From positions 44,310,757-44,374,756 of the forward strand of contig CM059560.1 in assembly GCA_030386875.1 (NCBI GenBank): a stretch of DNA of 64,000 nucleotides, written 5' to 3'. This DNA is from Morinoia aosen (Eukaryota > Arthropoda > Malacostraca > Amphipoda > Talitridae). The notes under the pieces are model-generated. The model was not told where the DNA came from. It worked only from the letters and a program-made list of their open reading frames with translations, and ran no database searches. Positions within the stretch are counted from its first letter, which is position 1. Every line of letters starts with the position of its first letter. The translations under genes were made by a program, and so were the position numbers. Shown here one piece after another: positions 14,145 through 28,380 of the stretch.

Positions 14145-17100
14145 TTCGTACTCCTTTGTGCGCTGTAGAGATACCTTCTGTACTCCTTTGTGCGCTGTAG
14201 AGATACCTTCTGTACTCCTTTGTGCGCTGTAGAGATACCTTCTGTACTCCTTTTTGCGCTGTAGAGATACCTTCTGTACTCCTTTGTACGCTGTAGAGAT
14301 TCCTCGTGTACTCCTTTGTACGTTCTAGAGATATTTCCTGTACTCCTTTGTGCGCTGTAGAGATACCTTCTGTACTCCTTTGTGCGCTGTAGAGATACCT
14401 TCTGTACTCCTTTGTGCGCTGTAGAGATACCTTCTGTACTCCTTTGTGCGCTGTAGAGATACCTTCTGTACTCCTTTGTACGCTGTAGAGATACCTCGTC
14501 TACCTCTTTGTACGTTCTAGAGATATTTCCTGTACTCCTTTGTGCGCTGTAGAGATACCTTCTGTACTCCTTTGTGCGCTGTAGAGATACCTTCTGTACT
14601 CCTTTGTGCGCTGTAGAGATACCTCCCGTACTCCTTTGTGCGCTGTAGAGATACCTTCTGTACTCCTTTGTGCGCTGTAGAGATACCTTCTGTACTCCTT
14701 TGTACGCTGTAGAGATACCTCGTGTACTCCTTTGTACGTTCTAGAGATATTTCCTGTACTCCTTTGTGCGCTGTAGAGATACCTTCTGTACTCCTTTGTG
14801 CGCTGTAGAGATACCTTCTGTACTCCTTTGTGCGCTGTAGAGATACCTTCTGTACTCCTTTGTGCGCTGTAGAGATACCTTCTGTACTCCTTTGTGCGCT
14901 GTAGAGATACCTTCTGTACTCCTTTGTACGCTGTAGAGATACCTCGTGTACTCCTTTGTACGTTCTAGAGATATTTCCTGTACTCCTTTGTGTGCTGTAG
15001 AGATACCTTCTGTACTCCTTTGTGCGCTGTAGAGATACCTTTTGTACTCCTTTGTATGCTGTAGAGATACCTCGTGTACTCCTTTGTACGTTCTAGAGAT
15101 ATTTCCTGTACTCCTTTGTGCGCTGTAGAGATACCTTCTGTACTCCTTTGTGCGCTGTAGAGATACCTTCTGTACTCCTTTGTGCGCTGTAGAGATACCA
15201 TCTGTACTCCTATGTGCGCTGTAGAGATACCTTCTGTACTCCTTTGTACGCTGAAGAGATACCTCGTGTACTCCTTTGTACGTTCTAGAGATATTTCCTG
15301 TACTCCTTTGTGCGCTGTAGAGATACCTTCTGTACTCCTTTGTGCGCTGTAGAGATACCTTCTGTACTCCTTTGTGCGCTGTAGAGATACCTTCTGTACT
15401 CCTTTGTGCGCTGTAGAGATACCTTCTGTACTCCTTTGTGCGCTGTAGAGATACCTTCTTTACTCCTTTGTACGCTGTAGAGATACCTCGTGTACTCCTT
15501 TGTACGTTCTAGAGATATTTCCTGTACTCCTTTGTGCGCTGTAGAGATACCTTCTGTACTCCTTTGTGCGCTGTAGAGATACCTTCTGTACTCCTTTGTG
15601 CGCTGTAGAGATACCTTCTGTACTCCTTTGTGCGCTGTAGAGATACCTTCTGTACTCCTTTGTGCGCTGTAGAGATACCTTCTGTACTCCTATGTGCGCT
15701 GTAGAGATACCTTCTGTACTCCTTTGTGCGCTGTAGAGATACCTTCTCTACTCCTTTGTACGCTGTAGAGATACCTCGTGTACTCCTTTGTACGTTCTAG
15801 AGATATTTCCTGTACTCCTTTGTGCGCTGTAGAGATACCTTCTGTACTCCTTTGTGCGCTGTAGAGATACCTTCTGTACTCCTTTGTGCGCTGTAGAGAT
15901 ACCTTCTGTACTCCTTTGTGCGCTGTAGAGATACCTTCTTTACTCCTTTGTGCGCTGTAGAGATACCTTCTGTACTCCTTTGTGCGCTGTAGAGATACCT
16001 TCTGTACTCCTTTGTGCGCTGTAGAGATACCTTCTGTACTCCTTTGTGCGCTGTAGAGATACCTCCTGTACTCCTTTGTGCGCTGTAGAGATACCTTCTG
16101 TACTCCTTTGTACGCTGTAGAGATACCTCGTGTACTCCTTTGTACGTTCTAGAGATATTTCCTGTACTCCTTTGTGCGCTGTAGAGATACCTTCTGTACT
16201 CCTTTGTGCGCTGTAGAGATACCTTCTGTACTCCTTTGTGCGCTGTAGAGATACCTTCTGTACTCCTTTGTGCGCTGTAGAGATACCTTCTGTACTCCTT
16301 TGTGCGCTGTAGAGATACCTTCTGTACTCCTTTGTACGCTGTAGAGATACCTCGTGTACTCATTTGTACGTTCTAGAGATATTTCCTGTACTCCTTTGTG
16401 CGCTGTAGAGATACCTTCTGTACTCCTTTGTGCGCTGTAGAGATACCTTCTGTACTCCTTTGTGCGCTGTAGAGATACCTTCGGTACTCCTTTGTGCGCT
16501 GTAGAGATACCTTCTTTACTCCTTTGTGCGCTGTAAAGATACCTTCTGTACTCCTTCGTACGCTTTAGAGATACCTCGTGTACTCCTTTGTACGTTCTAG
16601 AGATATTTTCTGTACTCCTTTGTGCGCTGTAGAGATACCTTCTGTACTCCTTTGTGCGCTGTAGAGATACCTTCTGTACTCCTTTGTGCGCTGTAGAGAT
16701 ACCTTCTGTACTCCTTTGTGCGCTGTAGAGATACCTTCTGTACTCCTTTGTACGCTGTAGAGATACCTCGTGTACTCCTTTGTACGTTCTAGAGATATTT
16801 CCTGTACTCCTTTGTGCGCTGTAGAGATACCTTCTGTACTCCTTTGTGCGCTGTAGAGATACCTTCTGTAATCCTTTGTGCGCTGTAGAGATACCTTGTG
16901 TACTCCTTTGTGCGCTGTAGAGATACCTTCTGTACTCCTTTGTACGCTGTAGAGATACCTCGTGTACTCCTTTGTACGTTCTAGAGATATTTCCTGTACT
17001 CCTTTGTGCGCTGTAGAGATACCTTCTGTACTCCTTTGTGCGCTGTAGAGATACCTTCTGTACTCCTTTGTGCGCTGTAGAGATACCTTCTGTACTCCTT

Positions 17101-19430
17101 TGTGCGCTGTAGAGATACCTTCTGTACTCCTTTGTGCGCTGTATAGATACCTTCTGTACTCCTTTGTGCGCTGTAGAGATACCTTCTGTACTCCTTTGTA
17201 CGCTGTAGAGATACCTCGTGTACTCCTTTGTACGTTCTAGAGATATTTCCTGTACTCCTTTGTGCGCTGTAGAGATACCTTCTGTACTCCTTTGTGCGCT
17301 GTAGAGATACCTTCTGTACTCCTTTGTGCGCTGTAGAGATACCTTCTGTACTCCTTTGTGCGCTGTAGAGATACCTTCTCTACTCCTTTGTGCGCTGTAG
17401 AGATACCTTCTGTACTCCTTTGTTCGCTGTAGAGATACCTCGTGTACTCCTTTGTACGTTCTAGAGATATTTCCTGTACTTCTTTGTGCGCTGTAGAGAT
17501 ACCTTCTGTACTCCTTTGTGCGCTGTAGAGATACCTTCTGTACTCATTTGTGCGCTGTAGAGATACCTTCTGTACTCCTTTGTACGTTCTAGAGATATTT
17601 CCTGTACTCCTTTGAGCGCTGTAGAGATACCTTCTGTACTCCTTTGTGCGCTGTAGAGATACCTTCTGTACTCCTTTAAGCGCTGTAGAGATACTTTCTG
17701 TACTCCTTTGTGCGCTGTAGAGATACCTTCTGTACTCCTTTGTGCGCTGTAGAGATACCTTCTGTACTCCTTTGTGCGCTGTAGAGATACCTTCTGTACT
17801 CCTTTGTGCGCTGTAGAGATACCTTCTGTACTCCTATGTACGCTGTAGAGATACCTCGTGTACTCCTTTGTACGTTCTAGAGATATTTCCTGTACTCCTT
17901 TGTGCGCTGTGGAGATACCTTCTGTACTCCTTTGTGCGCTGTAGAGATACCTTCTGTACTCCTTTGTGCGCTGTAGAGATACCTTCTGTACTCCTTTATG
18001 CGCTGTAGAGATACCTTCTGTACTCCTTTGTACGCTGTAGAGATACCTCGTGTACTCCTTTGTACGTTCTAGAGATATTTCCTGTACTCCTTTGTGCGCT
18101 GTAGAGATACCTTCTGTACTCCTTTGTGCGCTGTAGAGATACCTTCTGTACTCCTTTGTGCGCTGTAGAGATACCTTCTGTACTCCTTTGTGCGCTGTAG
18201 AGATACCTTCTGTACTCCTTTGTGCGCTGTAAAGATACCTTCTGTACTCCTTTGTGCGCTGTAGAGATACCTTCTGTACTTCTTTGTACGCTGTAGAGAT
18301 ACCTCGTGTACTCCTTTGTACGTTCCAGAGATATTTCCTGTACTCCTTTGTGCGCTGTAAAGATACCTTCTGTACTCCTTTGTGCGCTGTAGAGATACCT
18401 TCTGTACTCCTTTGTGCGCTGTAGAGATACCTTCTGTACTCCTTTGTGCGCTGTAGAGATACCTTCTGTACTCCTTTGTGCGCTGTAGAGATACCTTCTG
18501 TACTCCTTTGGCCGCTGTAGAGATACCTTCTGTACTTCTTTGTGCGCTGTAGAGATACCTTCTTTACTTCTTTGTACGCTGTAGCGATACCTCGTGTACT
18601 CCTTTGTACGTTCTAGAGATATTTCCTGTACTCCTTTGTGCGCTGTAGAGATACCTTCTGTACTCCTTTGTGCGCTGTAGAGATACCTTCTGTACTCCTT
18701 TGTGCGCTGTAGAGATACCTTCTGTACTACTTTGTGCGCTGTAGAGATAATTACTGTACTCCTTTGTGCGCTGTAGAGATACCTTTTGTACTCCTTTGTA
18801 CGCTGTAGAGATACCTCGTGTACTCCTTTGTACGTTCTAGAGATATTTCCTGTACTCCTTTGTGCGCTGTAGAGATACCTTCTGTACTCCTTTGTGCGCT
18901 GTAGAGATACCTTCTGTACTCCTTTGTGCGCTGTAGAGATACCTTCTGTACTCCTTTGTGCGCTGTAGAGATACCTTCTGTACTCCTTTGTACGCTGTAG
19001 AGATACCTCGTGTACTCCTTTGTACGTTCTAGAGATATTTCCTGTACTCCTTTGTGTGCTGTAGAGATACCTTCTGTACTCCTTTGTGCGCTGTAGAGAT
19101 ACCTTCTGTACTCCTTTGTACGCTGTAGAGATACCTCGTGTACTCCTTTGTACGTTCTAGAGATATTTCCTGTACTCCTTTGTGCGCTGTAGAGATACCT
19201 TCTGTACTCCTTTGTGCGCTGTAGAGATACCTTCTGTACTCCTTTGTGCGCTGTAGAGATACCTTCTGTACTCCTTTGTGCGCTGTAGAGATACCTTCTG
19301 TACTCCTTTGTACGCTGTAGAGATACCTCGTGTACTCCTTTGTACGTTCTAGAGATATTTCCTCTACTCCTTTGTGCGCTGTAGAGATACCTTCTGTACT
19401 CCTTTGTGCGCTGTAGAGATACCTTCTGTA
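14145..19430. repeat. Diverged third copy of the large satellite unit
   Basis: It shares private markers with the two copies to the left: the TTCG one-base deletion (14147), CTCATTTG (16361 for the CATTT), CTTCGTACGCTTTAG (about 16555), CTGTAGCGATACC (18584 versus 10559) and CCTCTACTCC (19361 versus 11336). From 16.3 kb on the offset to copy 2 is 8,025 bp. At the TTCG marker it is 7,513 bp, a difference of 512 bp or exactly 16 monomers, so whole-monomer gain or loss has occurred between. It carries many private substitutions (for example TTGTTCGCTG near 17422, GAGCGCTG near 17614). Confidence 0.8.
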
Positions 19431-22400
19431 CTCCTTTGTGCGCTGTAGAGATACCTTCTGTACTCCTTTGTGCGCTGTAGAGATACCTTCTGTACTCCTT
19501 TGTGCGCTGTAGAGATACCTTCTGTACTCCTTTGTACGCTGTAGAGATACCTCGTGTACTCCTTTGTACGTTCTAGAGATATTTCCTGTACTCCTTTGTG
19601 CGCTGTAGAGATACCTTCTGAACTCCTTTGTGCGCTGTAGAGATACCTTCTGTACTCCTTCGTGCGCTGTAGAGATACCTTCTGTACTCCTTTGTGCGCT
19701 GTAGAGATACCTTCTGTACTCCTTTGTGCGCTGTAGAGATACCTTCTGTACTCCTTTGTGCGCTGTAGAGATACCTTCTGTACTCCTTTGTGTGCTGTAG
19801 AGATACCTTCTGTACTCCTTTGTACGCTGTAGAGATACCTCGTGTACTCCTTTGTACGTTCTAGAGATATTTCCTGTACTCCTTTGTGCGCTGTAGAGAT
19901 ACCTTCTGTACTCCTTTGTGCGCTGTAGAGATACCTTCTGTACTCCTTTGTGCGCTGTAGAGATACCTTCTGTACTCCTTTGTGCGCTGTAGAGATACCT
20001 TCTGTACTCCTTCGTGCGCTGTAGAGATACCTTCTGTACTCCTTTGTGCGCTGTAGAGATACCTTCTGCACTCCTTTGTGCGCTGTAGAGATACCTTCTG
20101 TACTCCTTTGTGCGCTGTAGAGATACCTTCTGTACTCCTTTGTGCGCTGTAGAGATACCTTCTGTACTCCTTTGTACGCTGTAGAGATACCTCGTGTACT
20201 CCTTTGTACGTTCTAGAGATATTTCCTGTACTCCTTTGTGCGCTGTAGAGATACCTTCTGTACTCCTTTGTGCGCTGTAGAGATACCTTCTGTACTCCTT
20301 TGTGCGCTGTAGAGATACCTTCTGTACTCCTTTGTGCGCTGTAGAGATACCTTCTGTACTCCTTTGTACGCTGTAGAGATACCTCGTGTACTCATTTGTA
20401 CGTTCTAGAGATATTTCCTGTACTCCTTTGTGCGCTGTAGAGATACCTTCTGTACTCCTTTGTGCGCTGTAGAGATACCTTCTGTACTCCTTTGTGCGCT
20501 GTAGAGATACCTTCTGTACTCCTTTGTGCGCTGTAGAGATACCTTCTGTACTCCTTTGTGCGCTGTAGAGATACCTTCTGTACTCCTCTGTGCGCTGTAG
20601 AGATACCTTCTGTACTCCTTTGTGCGCTGTAGAGATACCTTCTGTACTCGTTTGTACGCTGTAGAGATACCTCGTGTACTCCTTTGTACGTTCTAGAGAT
20701 ATTTCCTGTACTCCTCTGTGCGCTGTAGAGATACCTTCTGTACTCCTTTGTGCGCTGTAGAGATACCTTCTGTACTCCTTTGTGCGCTGTAGAGATACCT
20801 TCTGTACTAATTTGTGGGCTGTAGAGATACCTTCTGTACTCCTTTGTGCGCTGTAGAGATACCTTCCGTACTCCTTTGTGCGCTGTAGAGATACCTTCTG
20901 TACTCCTTTGTGCGCTGTAGAGATACCTTCTGTACTCCTTTGTGCGCTGTAGAGATACCTTCTGTACTCCTTTTTGCGCTGTAGAGATACCTTCTGTACT
21001 CCTTTGTACGCTGTAGAGATACCTCGTGTACTCCTTTGTACGTTCCAGAGATATTTCCTGTACTCCTTTGCGCGCTGTAGAGATACCTTCTGTACTCCTT
21101 TGTGCGCTGCAGAGATACCTTCTGTACTCCTTTGTGCGCTGTAGAGATACCTTCTGTACTCTTTTGTGCGCTGTAGAGATACCTTCTGTACTCTTTTGTA
21201 CGCTGTAGAGATACCTCGTGTACTCCTTTGTACGTTCTAGAGATATTTCCTGTACTCCTTTGTGCGCTGTAGAGATACCTTCTGTACTCCTTTGTGCGCT
21301 GTAGAGATACCTTCTGTACTCCTTTGTGCGCTGTAGAGATACCTTCTGTACTCCTTTGTGCGCTGTAGAGATACCTTCTGTACTCCTTTGTACGCTGTAG
21401 AGATACCTCGTGTACTCCTTTGTACGTTCTAGAGATATTTCCTGTACTCCTTTGTGCGCTGTAGAGATACCTTCTGTACTCCTTTGTGCGCTGTAGAGAT
21501 ACCTTCTGTACTCCTTTGTGCGCTGTAGAGATACCTTCTGTACTCCTTTGTGCGCTGTAGAAATACCTTCTGTACTCCTTTGTACGCTGTAGAGATACCT
21601 CGTGTACTCCTTTGTACGTTCTAGAGATATTTCCTGTACTCCTTTGTGCGCTGTAGAGATACCTTCTGTACTCCTTTGTGCGCTGTAGAGATACCTTCTG
21701 TACTCCTTTGTGCGCTGTAGAGATACCTTCTGTACTCCTTTGTGCGCTGTAGAGATACCTTCTGTACTCCTTTGTGCGCTGTAGAGATACCTTCTGTACT
21801 CCTTTGTGCGCTGTAGAGATACCTTCTGTACTCCTTAGTATGCTGTAGAGATACCTCGTGTACTCCTTTGTACGTTCTAGAGATATTTCCTGTACTCCTT
21901 TGTGCGCTGTAGAGATACCTTCTGTACTCCATTGTGCGCTGTAGAGATACCTTCTGTACTCCTTTGTGCGCTGTAGAGATACCTTCTGTACTCCTTTGTG
22001 CGCTGTAAAGATACCTTCTGTACTCCTTTGTGCGCTGTAGAGATACCTTCTGTACTCCTTTGTGCGCTGTAGAGATACCTTCTGTACTCCTTTGTGCGCT
22101 GTAGAGATAGCTTCTGTACTCCTTTGTGCGCTGTAGAGATACCTTCTGTACTCCTTTGTGCGCTGTAGAGATACCTTCTGTACTCCTTTGTACGCTGTAG
22201 AGATACCTCGTGTACTCCTTTGTACGTTCTAGAGATATTTCCTGTACTCCTTTGTGCGCTGTAGAGATACCTTCTGTACTCCTTTGTGCGCTGTAGAGAT
22301 ACCTTCTGTACTCCTTTGTGCGCTGTAGAGATACCTTCTGTACTCCTTTGTGCGCTGTAGAGATACCTTCTGTACTCCTTTGTACGCTGTAGAGATACCT

Positions 22401-22950
22401 CGTGTACTCCTTTGTACGTTCTAGAGATATTTCCTGTACTCCTTTGTGCGCTGTAGAGATACCTTCTTTACTCCTTTGTGCGCTGTAGAGATACTTTCTG
22501 TACTCCTTTGTGCGCTGTAGAGATACCTTCTGTACTCCTTTGTGCGCTGTAGAGATACCTTCTGTACTCCTTTGTGCGCTGTAGAGATACCTTCTGTACT
22601 CCTTTGTGCGCTGTAGAGATACCTTCTGTACTCCTTTGTACGCTATAGAGATACCTCGTGTACTCCTTTGTACGTTCTAGAGATATTTCCTGTACTCCTT
22701 TGTGCGCTGTAGAGATACCTTCTGTACTCCTTTGTGCGCTGTAGAGATACCTTCTGTACTCCTTTGTGCGCTGTAGAGATACCTTCTGTACTTCTTTGTG
22801 CGCTGTAGAGATACATTCTGTACTCCTTTGTACGCTGTAGAGATACCTGGTGTACTCCTTTGTACGTTCTAGAGATATTTCCTGTACTCCTTTGTGCGCT
22901 GTAGAGATACCTTCTGTACTCCTTTGTGCGCTGTAGAGATACCTTCTGTA

Positions 22951-24603
22951 CTCCTTTGTGCGCTGTAGAGATACCTTCTGTACTGCTTTGTGCGCTGTAG
23001 AGATACCTTCTGTACTCCTTTGTGCGCTGTAGAGATACCTTCTGTACTTCTTTGTGCGCTGTAGAGATACCTTCTGTACTCCTTTGTACGCTGTAGAGAT
23101 ACCTCGTGTACTCCTTTGTACGTTCTAGAGATATTTCCTGTACTCCTTTGTGCGCTGTAGAGATACCTTCTGTACTCCTTTGTGCGCTGTAGAGATACCT
23201 TCTGTACTCCTTTGTGCGCTGTGGAGATACCTTCTGTACTCCTTTGTGCTCTGTAGAGATACCTTCTGTACTCCTTTGTACGCTGTAGAGATACCTCGTG
23301 TACTCCTTTGTACGTTCTAGAGATATTTCCTGTACTCCTTTGTGCGCTGTAGATATACCTTCTGTACTCCTTTGTGCGCTGTAGAGATACCTTCTGTACT
23401 CCTTTGTGCGCTGTAGAGATACCTTCTGTACTCCTTTGTGCGCTGTAGAGATACCTTCTGTACTCCTTTGTACGCTGTAGAGATACCTCGTGTACTCCTT
23501 TGTACGTTTTATGGTTATTTCCTGTATTCCTTTGTGCGCTGTAGAGATACATTCTGTACTCCTTTGTGCGCTGTAGAGATACCTTTTGTACTCCTTTTTG
23601 CGCTGTAGAGATACCTTCTGTACTCCTTGGTGCGCTGTGGAGATACCTTCTGTACTCCTTTGTACGCTGTAGAGATACCTCGTGTACTCCTTTCTGCGCT
23701 GTAGAGATACCTTCTGTACTCCTTTGTGCGCTATAGAGATACCTTCTGTACTCCTTTGTGCGCTGTAGAGATACCTTCTGTACTCCTTTGTGCGCTGTAG
23801 AGATACCGTCTGTACTCCTTTGTGCGCTGTAGAGATACCTTCTGTACTCCTTTGTGCGCTGTAGAGATACCTTCTGTACTCCTTTGTGCGCTGTAGAGAT
23901 ACCTTCTGTACTCCTTTGTGCGCTGTAGAGATACCTTCTGTACTCCTTTGTGCGCTGTAGAGATACCTTCTGTACTCCTTTGTGCGCTGTAGAGATACCT
24001 TCTGTACTCCTTTGTACGCTGTAGAGATACCTCGTGTACTCCTTTGTACGTTCTAGAGATATTTCCTGTACTCCTTTGTGCGCTGTAGAGATACCTTCTG
24101 TACTCCTTTGTGCGCTGTAAAGATACCTTCTGTGCTCCTTTGTGCGCTGTAGAGATACCTTCTGTACTCCTTTGTGCGCTGTAGAGATACCTTCTGTACT
24201 CCTTTGTGCGCTGTAGAGATACCTTCTGTACTCCTTTGTGCGCTGTAGAGATACCTTCTGTACTCCTTTGTACGCTGTAGAGATACCTCGTGTACTCCTT
24301 TGTACGTTCTAGAGATATTTCCTGTACTCCTTTGTGCGCTGTAGAGATACCTTCTGTACTCCTTTGTGCGCTGTAGAGATACCTTCTGTACTCCTTTGTG
24401 CGCTGTAGAGATACCTTCTGTACTCCTTTGTGCGTTGTAGAGATACCTTCTGTACTCCTTTGTACGCTGTAGAGATACCTCGTGTACTCCTTTGTACGTT
24501 CTAGAGATATTTCCTGTACTCCTTTGTGCGCTGTAGAGATACCTTCTGTACTCCTTTGTGCGCTGTAGAGATACCTTCTGTACTCCTTTGTGCGCTGTAG
24601 AGA
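22951..24603. repeat. Satellite block duplicated about 10.6 kb away, copy 2
   Basis: Partner of 12360-13980. It keeps the same run of rare variants, including a degenerate C monomer near 23505 (GTTTTATGGTTATTT; GTTCTATAGTTATTT in the partner), followed by ATACATTCTG, TTTTGTAC, CCTTGGTGCG and CCTTTCTGCG in the same order. Confidence 0.8.
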
Positions 24604-26204
24604 TACCTTCTGTACTCCTTTGTGCGCTGTAGAGATACCTTCTGTACTCTTTTGTACGCTGTAGAGATACCTCGTGTACTCCTTTGTACGTTCTAGAGAT
24701 ATTTCCTGTACTCCTTTGTGCGCTGTAGAGATACCTTCTGTACTCCTTTGTGCGCTGTAGAGATACCTTCTGTACTCCTTTGTGCGCTGTAGAGATACCT
24801 TCTGTACTTCTTTGTGCGCTGTAGAGATACCTTCTGTACTCCTTTGTTCGCTGTAGAGATACCTCGTGTACTCCTTTGTACGTTCTAGAGATATTTCCTG
24901 TACTCCTTTGTGCGCTGTAGAGATACCTTCTGTACTCCTTTGTGCGCTGTAGAGATACCTTCTGTACTCCTTTGTGCGCTGTAGAGATACCTTCTGTACT
25001 CCTTTGTGCGCTGTAGAGATACCTTCTGTACTCCGTTGTACGCTGTAGAGATACCTCGTGTACTCCTTTGTACGTTCAAGAGATATTTCCTGTACTCCTT
25101 TGTGCGCTGTAGAGATACCTTCTGTACTCCTTTGTGCGCTGTAGAGATACCTTCTGTACTCCTTTGTGCGCTGTAGAGATACCTTCTGTACTCCTTTGTG
25201 CGCTGTAGAGATACCTTCTGTACTCCTTTGTGCGCTGTAGAGATACCTTCTGTACTCCTTTGTGCGCTGTAGAGATACCTTCTGTACTCCTTTGTACGCT
25301 GTAGAGATACCTCGTGTACTCCTTTGTACGTTCTAGAGATATTTCCTGTACTCCTTTGTGCGCTGTAGAGATACCTTCTGTACTCCTTTGTGCGCTGTAG
25401 AGATACCTTCTGTACTCCTTTGTGCGCTGTAGAGATACTTTCTGTACTCCTTTGTGCGCTGTAGAGATACCTTCTGTACTCGTTTGTAAGCTGTAGAGAT
25501 ACCTTCTGTACTCCTTTGTGCGCTGTAGAGATACCTTCTGTACTCCTTTGTGCGCTGTAGAGATAGCTTCTGTACTCCTTTGTGCGCTGTAGAGATACCT
25601 TCTGTACTCCTTTGTGCGCTGTAGAGATACCTTCTGTACTCCTTTGTACGCTGTAGAGATACCTCGTGTACTCCTTTGTACGTTCTAGAGATATTTCCTG
25701 TACTCCTTTGTGCGCTGTAGAGATACCTTCTGTACTCCTTTGTGCGCTGTAGAGATACCTTCTGTACTCCTTTGTGCGCTGCAGAGATACCTTCTGTACT
25801 CCTTTGTACGCTATAGAGATACCTGGTGTACTCCTTTGTACGTTCTAGAGATATTTCCTGTACTCCTTTGTGCGCTGTAGAGACACCTTCTGTACTCCTT
25901 TGTGCGCTGTAGAGATACTTTCTGTACTCCTTTGTGCGCTGTAGAGATACCTTCTGTACTCCTTTGTGCGCTGTAGAGATACCTTCTGTACTCCTTTGTG
26001 CGCTGTAGAGATACCTTCTGTACTCCTTTGTGCGCTGTAGAGATACCTTCTGTACTCCTTTGTACGCTGTAGAGATACCTCGTGTACTCCTTTGTACGTT
26101 CTAGAGATATTTCCTGTACTCCTTTGTGCGCTGTAGAGATACCTTCTGTACTCCTTTGTGCGCTGTAGAGATACCTTCTGTACTCCTTTGTGCGCTGTAA
26201 AGAT

Positions 26205-28300
26205 ACCTTCTGTACTTCTTTGTGCGCTGTAGAGATACCTTCTGTACTCCTTTGTACGCTGTGGAGATACCTCGTGTACTCCTTTGTACGTTCTAGAGAT
26301 ATTTCATGTACTCCTTTGTGCGCTGTAGAGATACCTTCTGTACTCCTTTGTGCGCTGTAGAGATACCTTCTGTACTCCTTTGTGCGCTGTAGAGATACCT
26401 TCTGTACTCCTTTGTGCGCTGTAGAGATACCTTCTGTACTCCTTTGTACGCTGTAGAGATACCTCGTGTACTCCTTTGTACGTTCTAGAGATATTTCCTG
26501 TACTCCTTTGTGCGCTGTAGAGATACCTTCTGTACTCCTTTTTGCGCTGTAGAGATACCTTCTGTACTCCTTTGTGCGCTGTAGAGATACCTTCTGTACT
26601 CCTTTGTGCGCTTTAGAGATACCTTCTGTACTCCTTTGTACGCTGTAGAGATACCTCGTGTACTCCTTTGTACGTTCTATAGATATTTCCTGTACTCCTT
26701 TGTGCGCTGTAGAGATACATTCTGTACTCCTTTGTGCGCTGTAGAGATACCTTCTGTACTCCTTTGTACGCTGTAGAGATACCTCGTGTACTCCTTTCTG
26801 CGCTGTAGAGATACCTTCTGTACTCCTTCGTGCGCTGTAGAGGTACCTTCTGTACTCTTTTGTGCGCTGTAGAGATACCTTCTGTACTCCTTTGTGCGCT
26901 GTAGAGATACCTTCTGTACTCCTTTGTGCGCTGTAGAGATACCTTCTGTACTCCTTTGTGCGCTGTAGAGATACCTTCTGTACTCCTTTGTGCGCTGTAG
27001 AGATACCTTCTGTACTCTATTGTGCGCTGTAGAGATACCTTCTGTACTCCTTTGTGCGCTGTAGAGATACCTTCTGTACTCCTTTGTGCGCTGTAGAGAT
27101 ACCTTCTGTACTCCTTTGTACGCTGTAGAGATACCTCGTGTACTCCTTTGTACGTTCTAGAGATATTTCCTGTACTCCTTTGTGCGCTGTAGAGATACCT
27201 TCTGTACTCCTTTGTGCGCTTTAAAGATACCTTCTGTACTCCTTTGTGCGCTGTAGAGATACCTTCTGTACTCCTCTGTGCGCTGTAGAGATACCTTCTG
27301 TACTCCTTTGTGCGCTGTAGAGATACCTTCTGTACTCCTTTGTGCGCTGTAGAGATACCTTCTGTACTCCTTTGTACGCTGTAGAGATACCTAGTGTACT
27401 CCTTTGTACGTTCTAGAGATATTTCCTGTACTCCTTTGTGCGCTGTAGAGATACCTTCTGTACTCCTTTGTGCGCTGTAGAGATACCTTCTGTACTCCTT
27501 TGTGCGCTGTAGAGATACCTTCTGTACTCCTTTGTGCGCTGTAGAGATACCTTCTGTACTCCTTTGTACGCTGTAGAGATACCTCGTGTACTCCTTTGTA
27601 CGTTCTAGAGATATTTCCTGTACTCCTTTGTGCGCTGTAGAGATACCTTCTGTACTCCTTTGTGCTCTGTAGAGATACCTTCTGTACTCCTTTGTGCGCT
27701 GTAGAGATACCTTCTGTACTCCTTTGTGCGCTGTAGAGATACCTTCTGTACTCCTTTGTACGCTGTAGAGATACCTCGTGTACTCGTTTGTACGCTGTAG
27801 AGATACCTTCTGTACTCCTTTGTGCGCTGTAGAGATACCTTCTGTATTCCTTTGTGCGCTGAAGAGATACCTTCTGTACTCCTTTGTACGCTGTAGAGAT
27901 ACCTCGTGTACTCCTTTGTACGTTCTAGAGATATTTCCTGTACTCCTTTGTGCGCTGTAGAGATACCTTCTGTACTCCTTTGTGCGCTGTAGAGATACCT
28001 TTTGTACTCCTTTGTGCGCTGTTGAGATACCTTCTGTACCCCTTTGTACGCTGTAGAGATACCTTCTGTACTCCTTTGTACGCTGTAGAGATATTTCCTG
28101 TACTCCTTTGTGCGCTGTAGAGATACCTTCTGTACTCCTTTGTGCGCTGTAGAGATACCTTCTGTACCCCTTTGTGCGCTGTAGAGATACCTTCTGTACT
28201 CCTTTGTGCGCTGTAGAGATACCTTCTGTACTCCTTTGTACGCTGTAGAGATACCTCGTGTACTCCTTTGTACGTTCTAGAGATATTTCCTGTACTCCTT
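26205..28300. repeat. 2,176-bp-offset duplication, copy 1
   Basis: Markers in common with 28381-30604 at exactly 68 monomers: TACTTCTTTG (26215 for the CTTC), CTTTTTGCGC near 26537, GCGCTTTAG near 26609, AGAGGTACC near 26839 and CTCGTTTGTACG near 27783. Beyond about 28.0 kb the offset becomes 2,304 bp (CTGTTGAG, a B/C hybrid at about 28079, TACCCC at 28165), so copy 2 has four extra monomers in that part. Confidence 0.85.
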
Positions 28301-28380
28301 TGTGCGCTGTAGAGATACCTTCTGTACTCCTTTGTGCGCTGTAGAGATACCTTCTGTACTCCTTTGTGCGCTGTAGAGAT

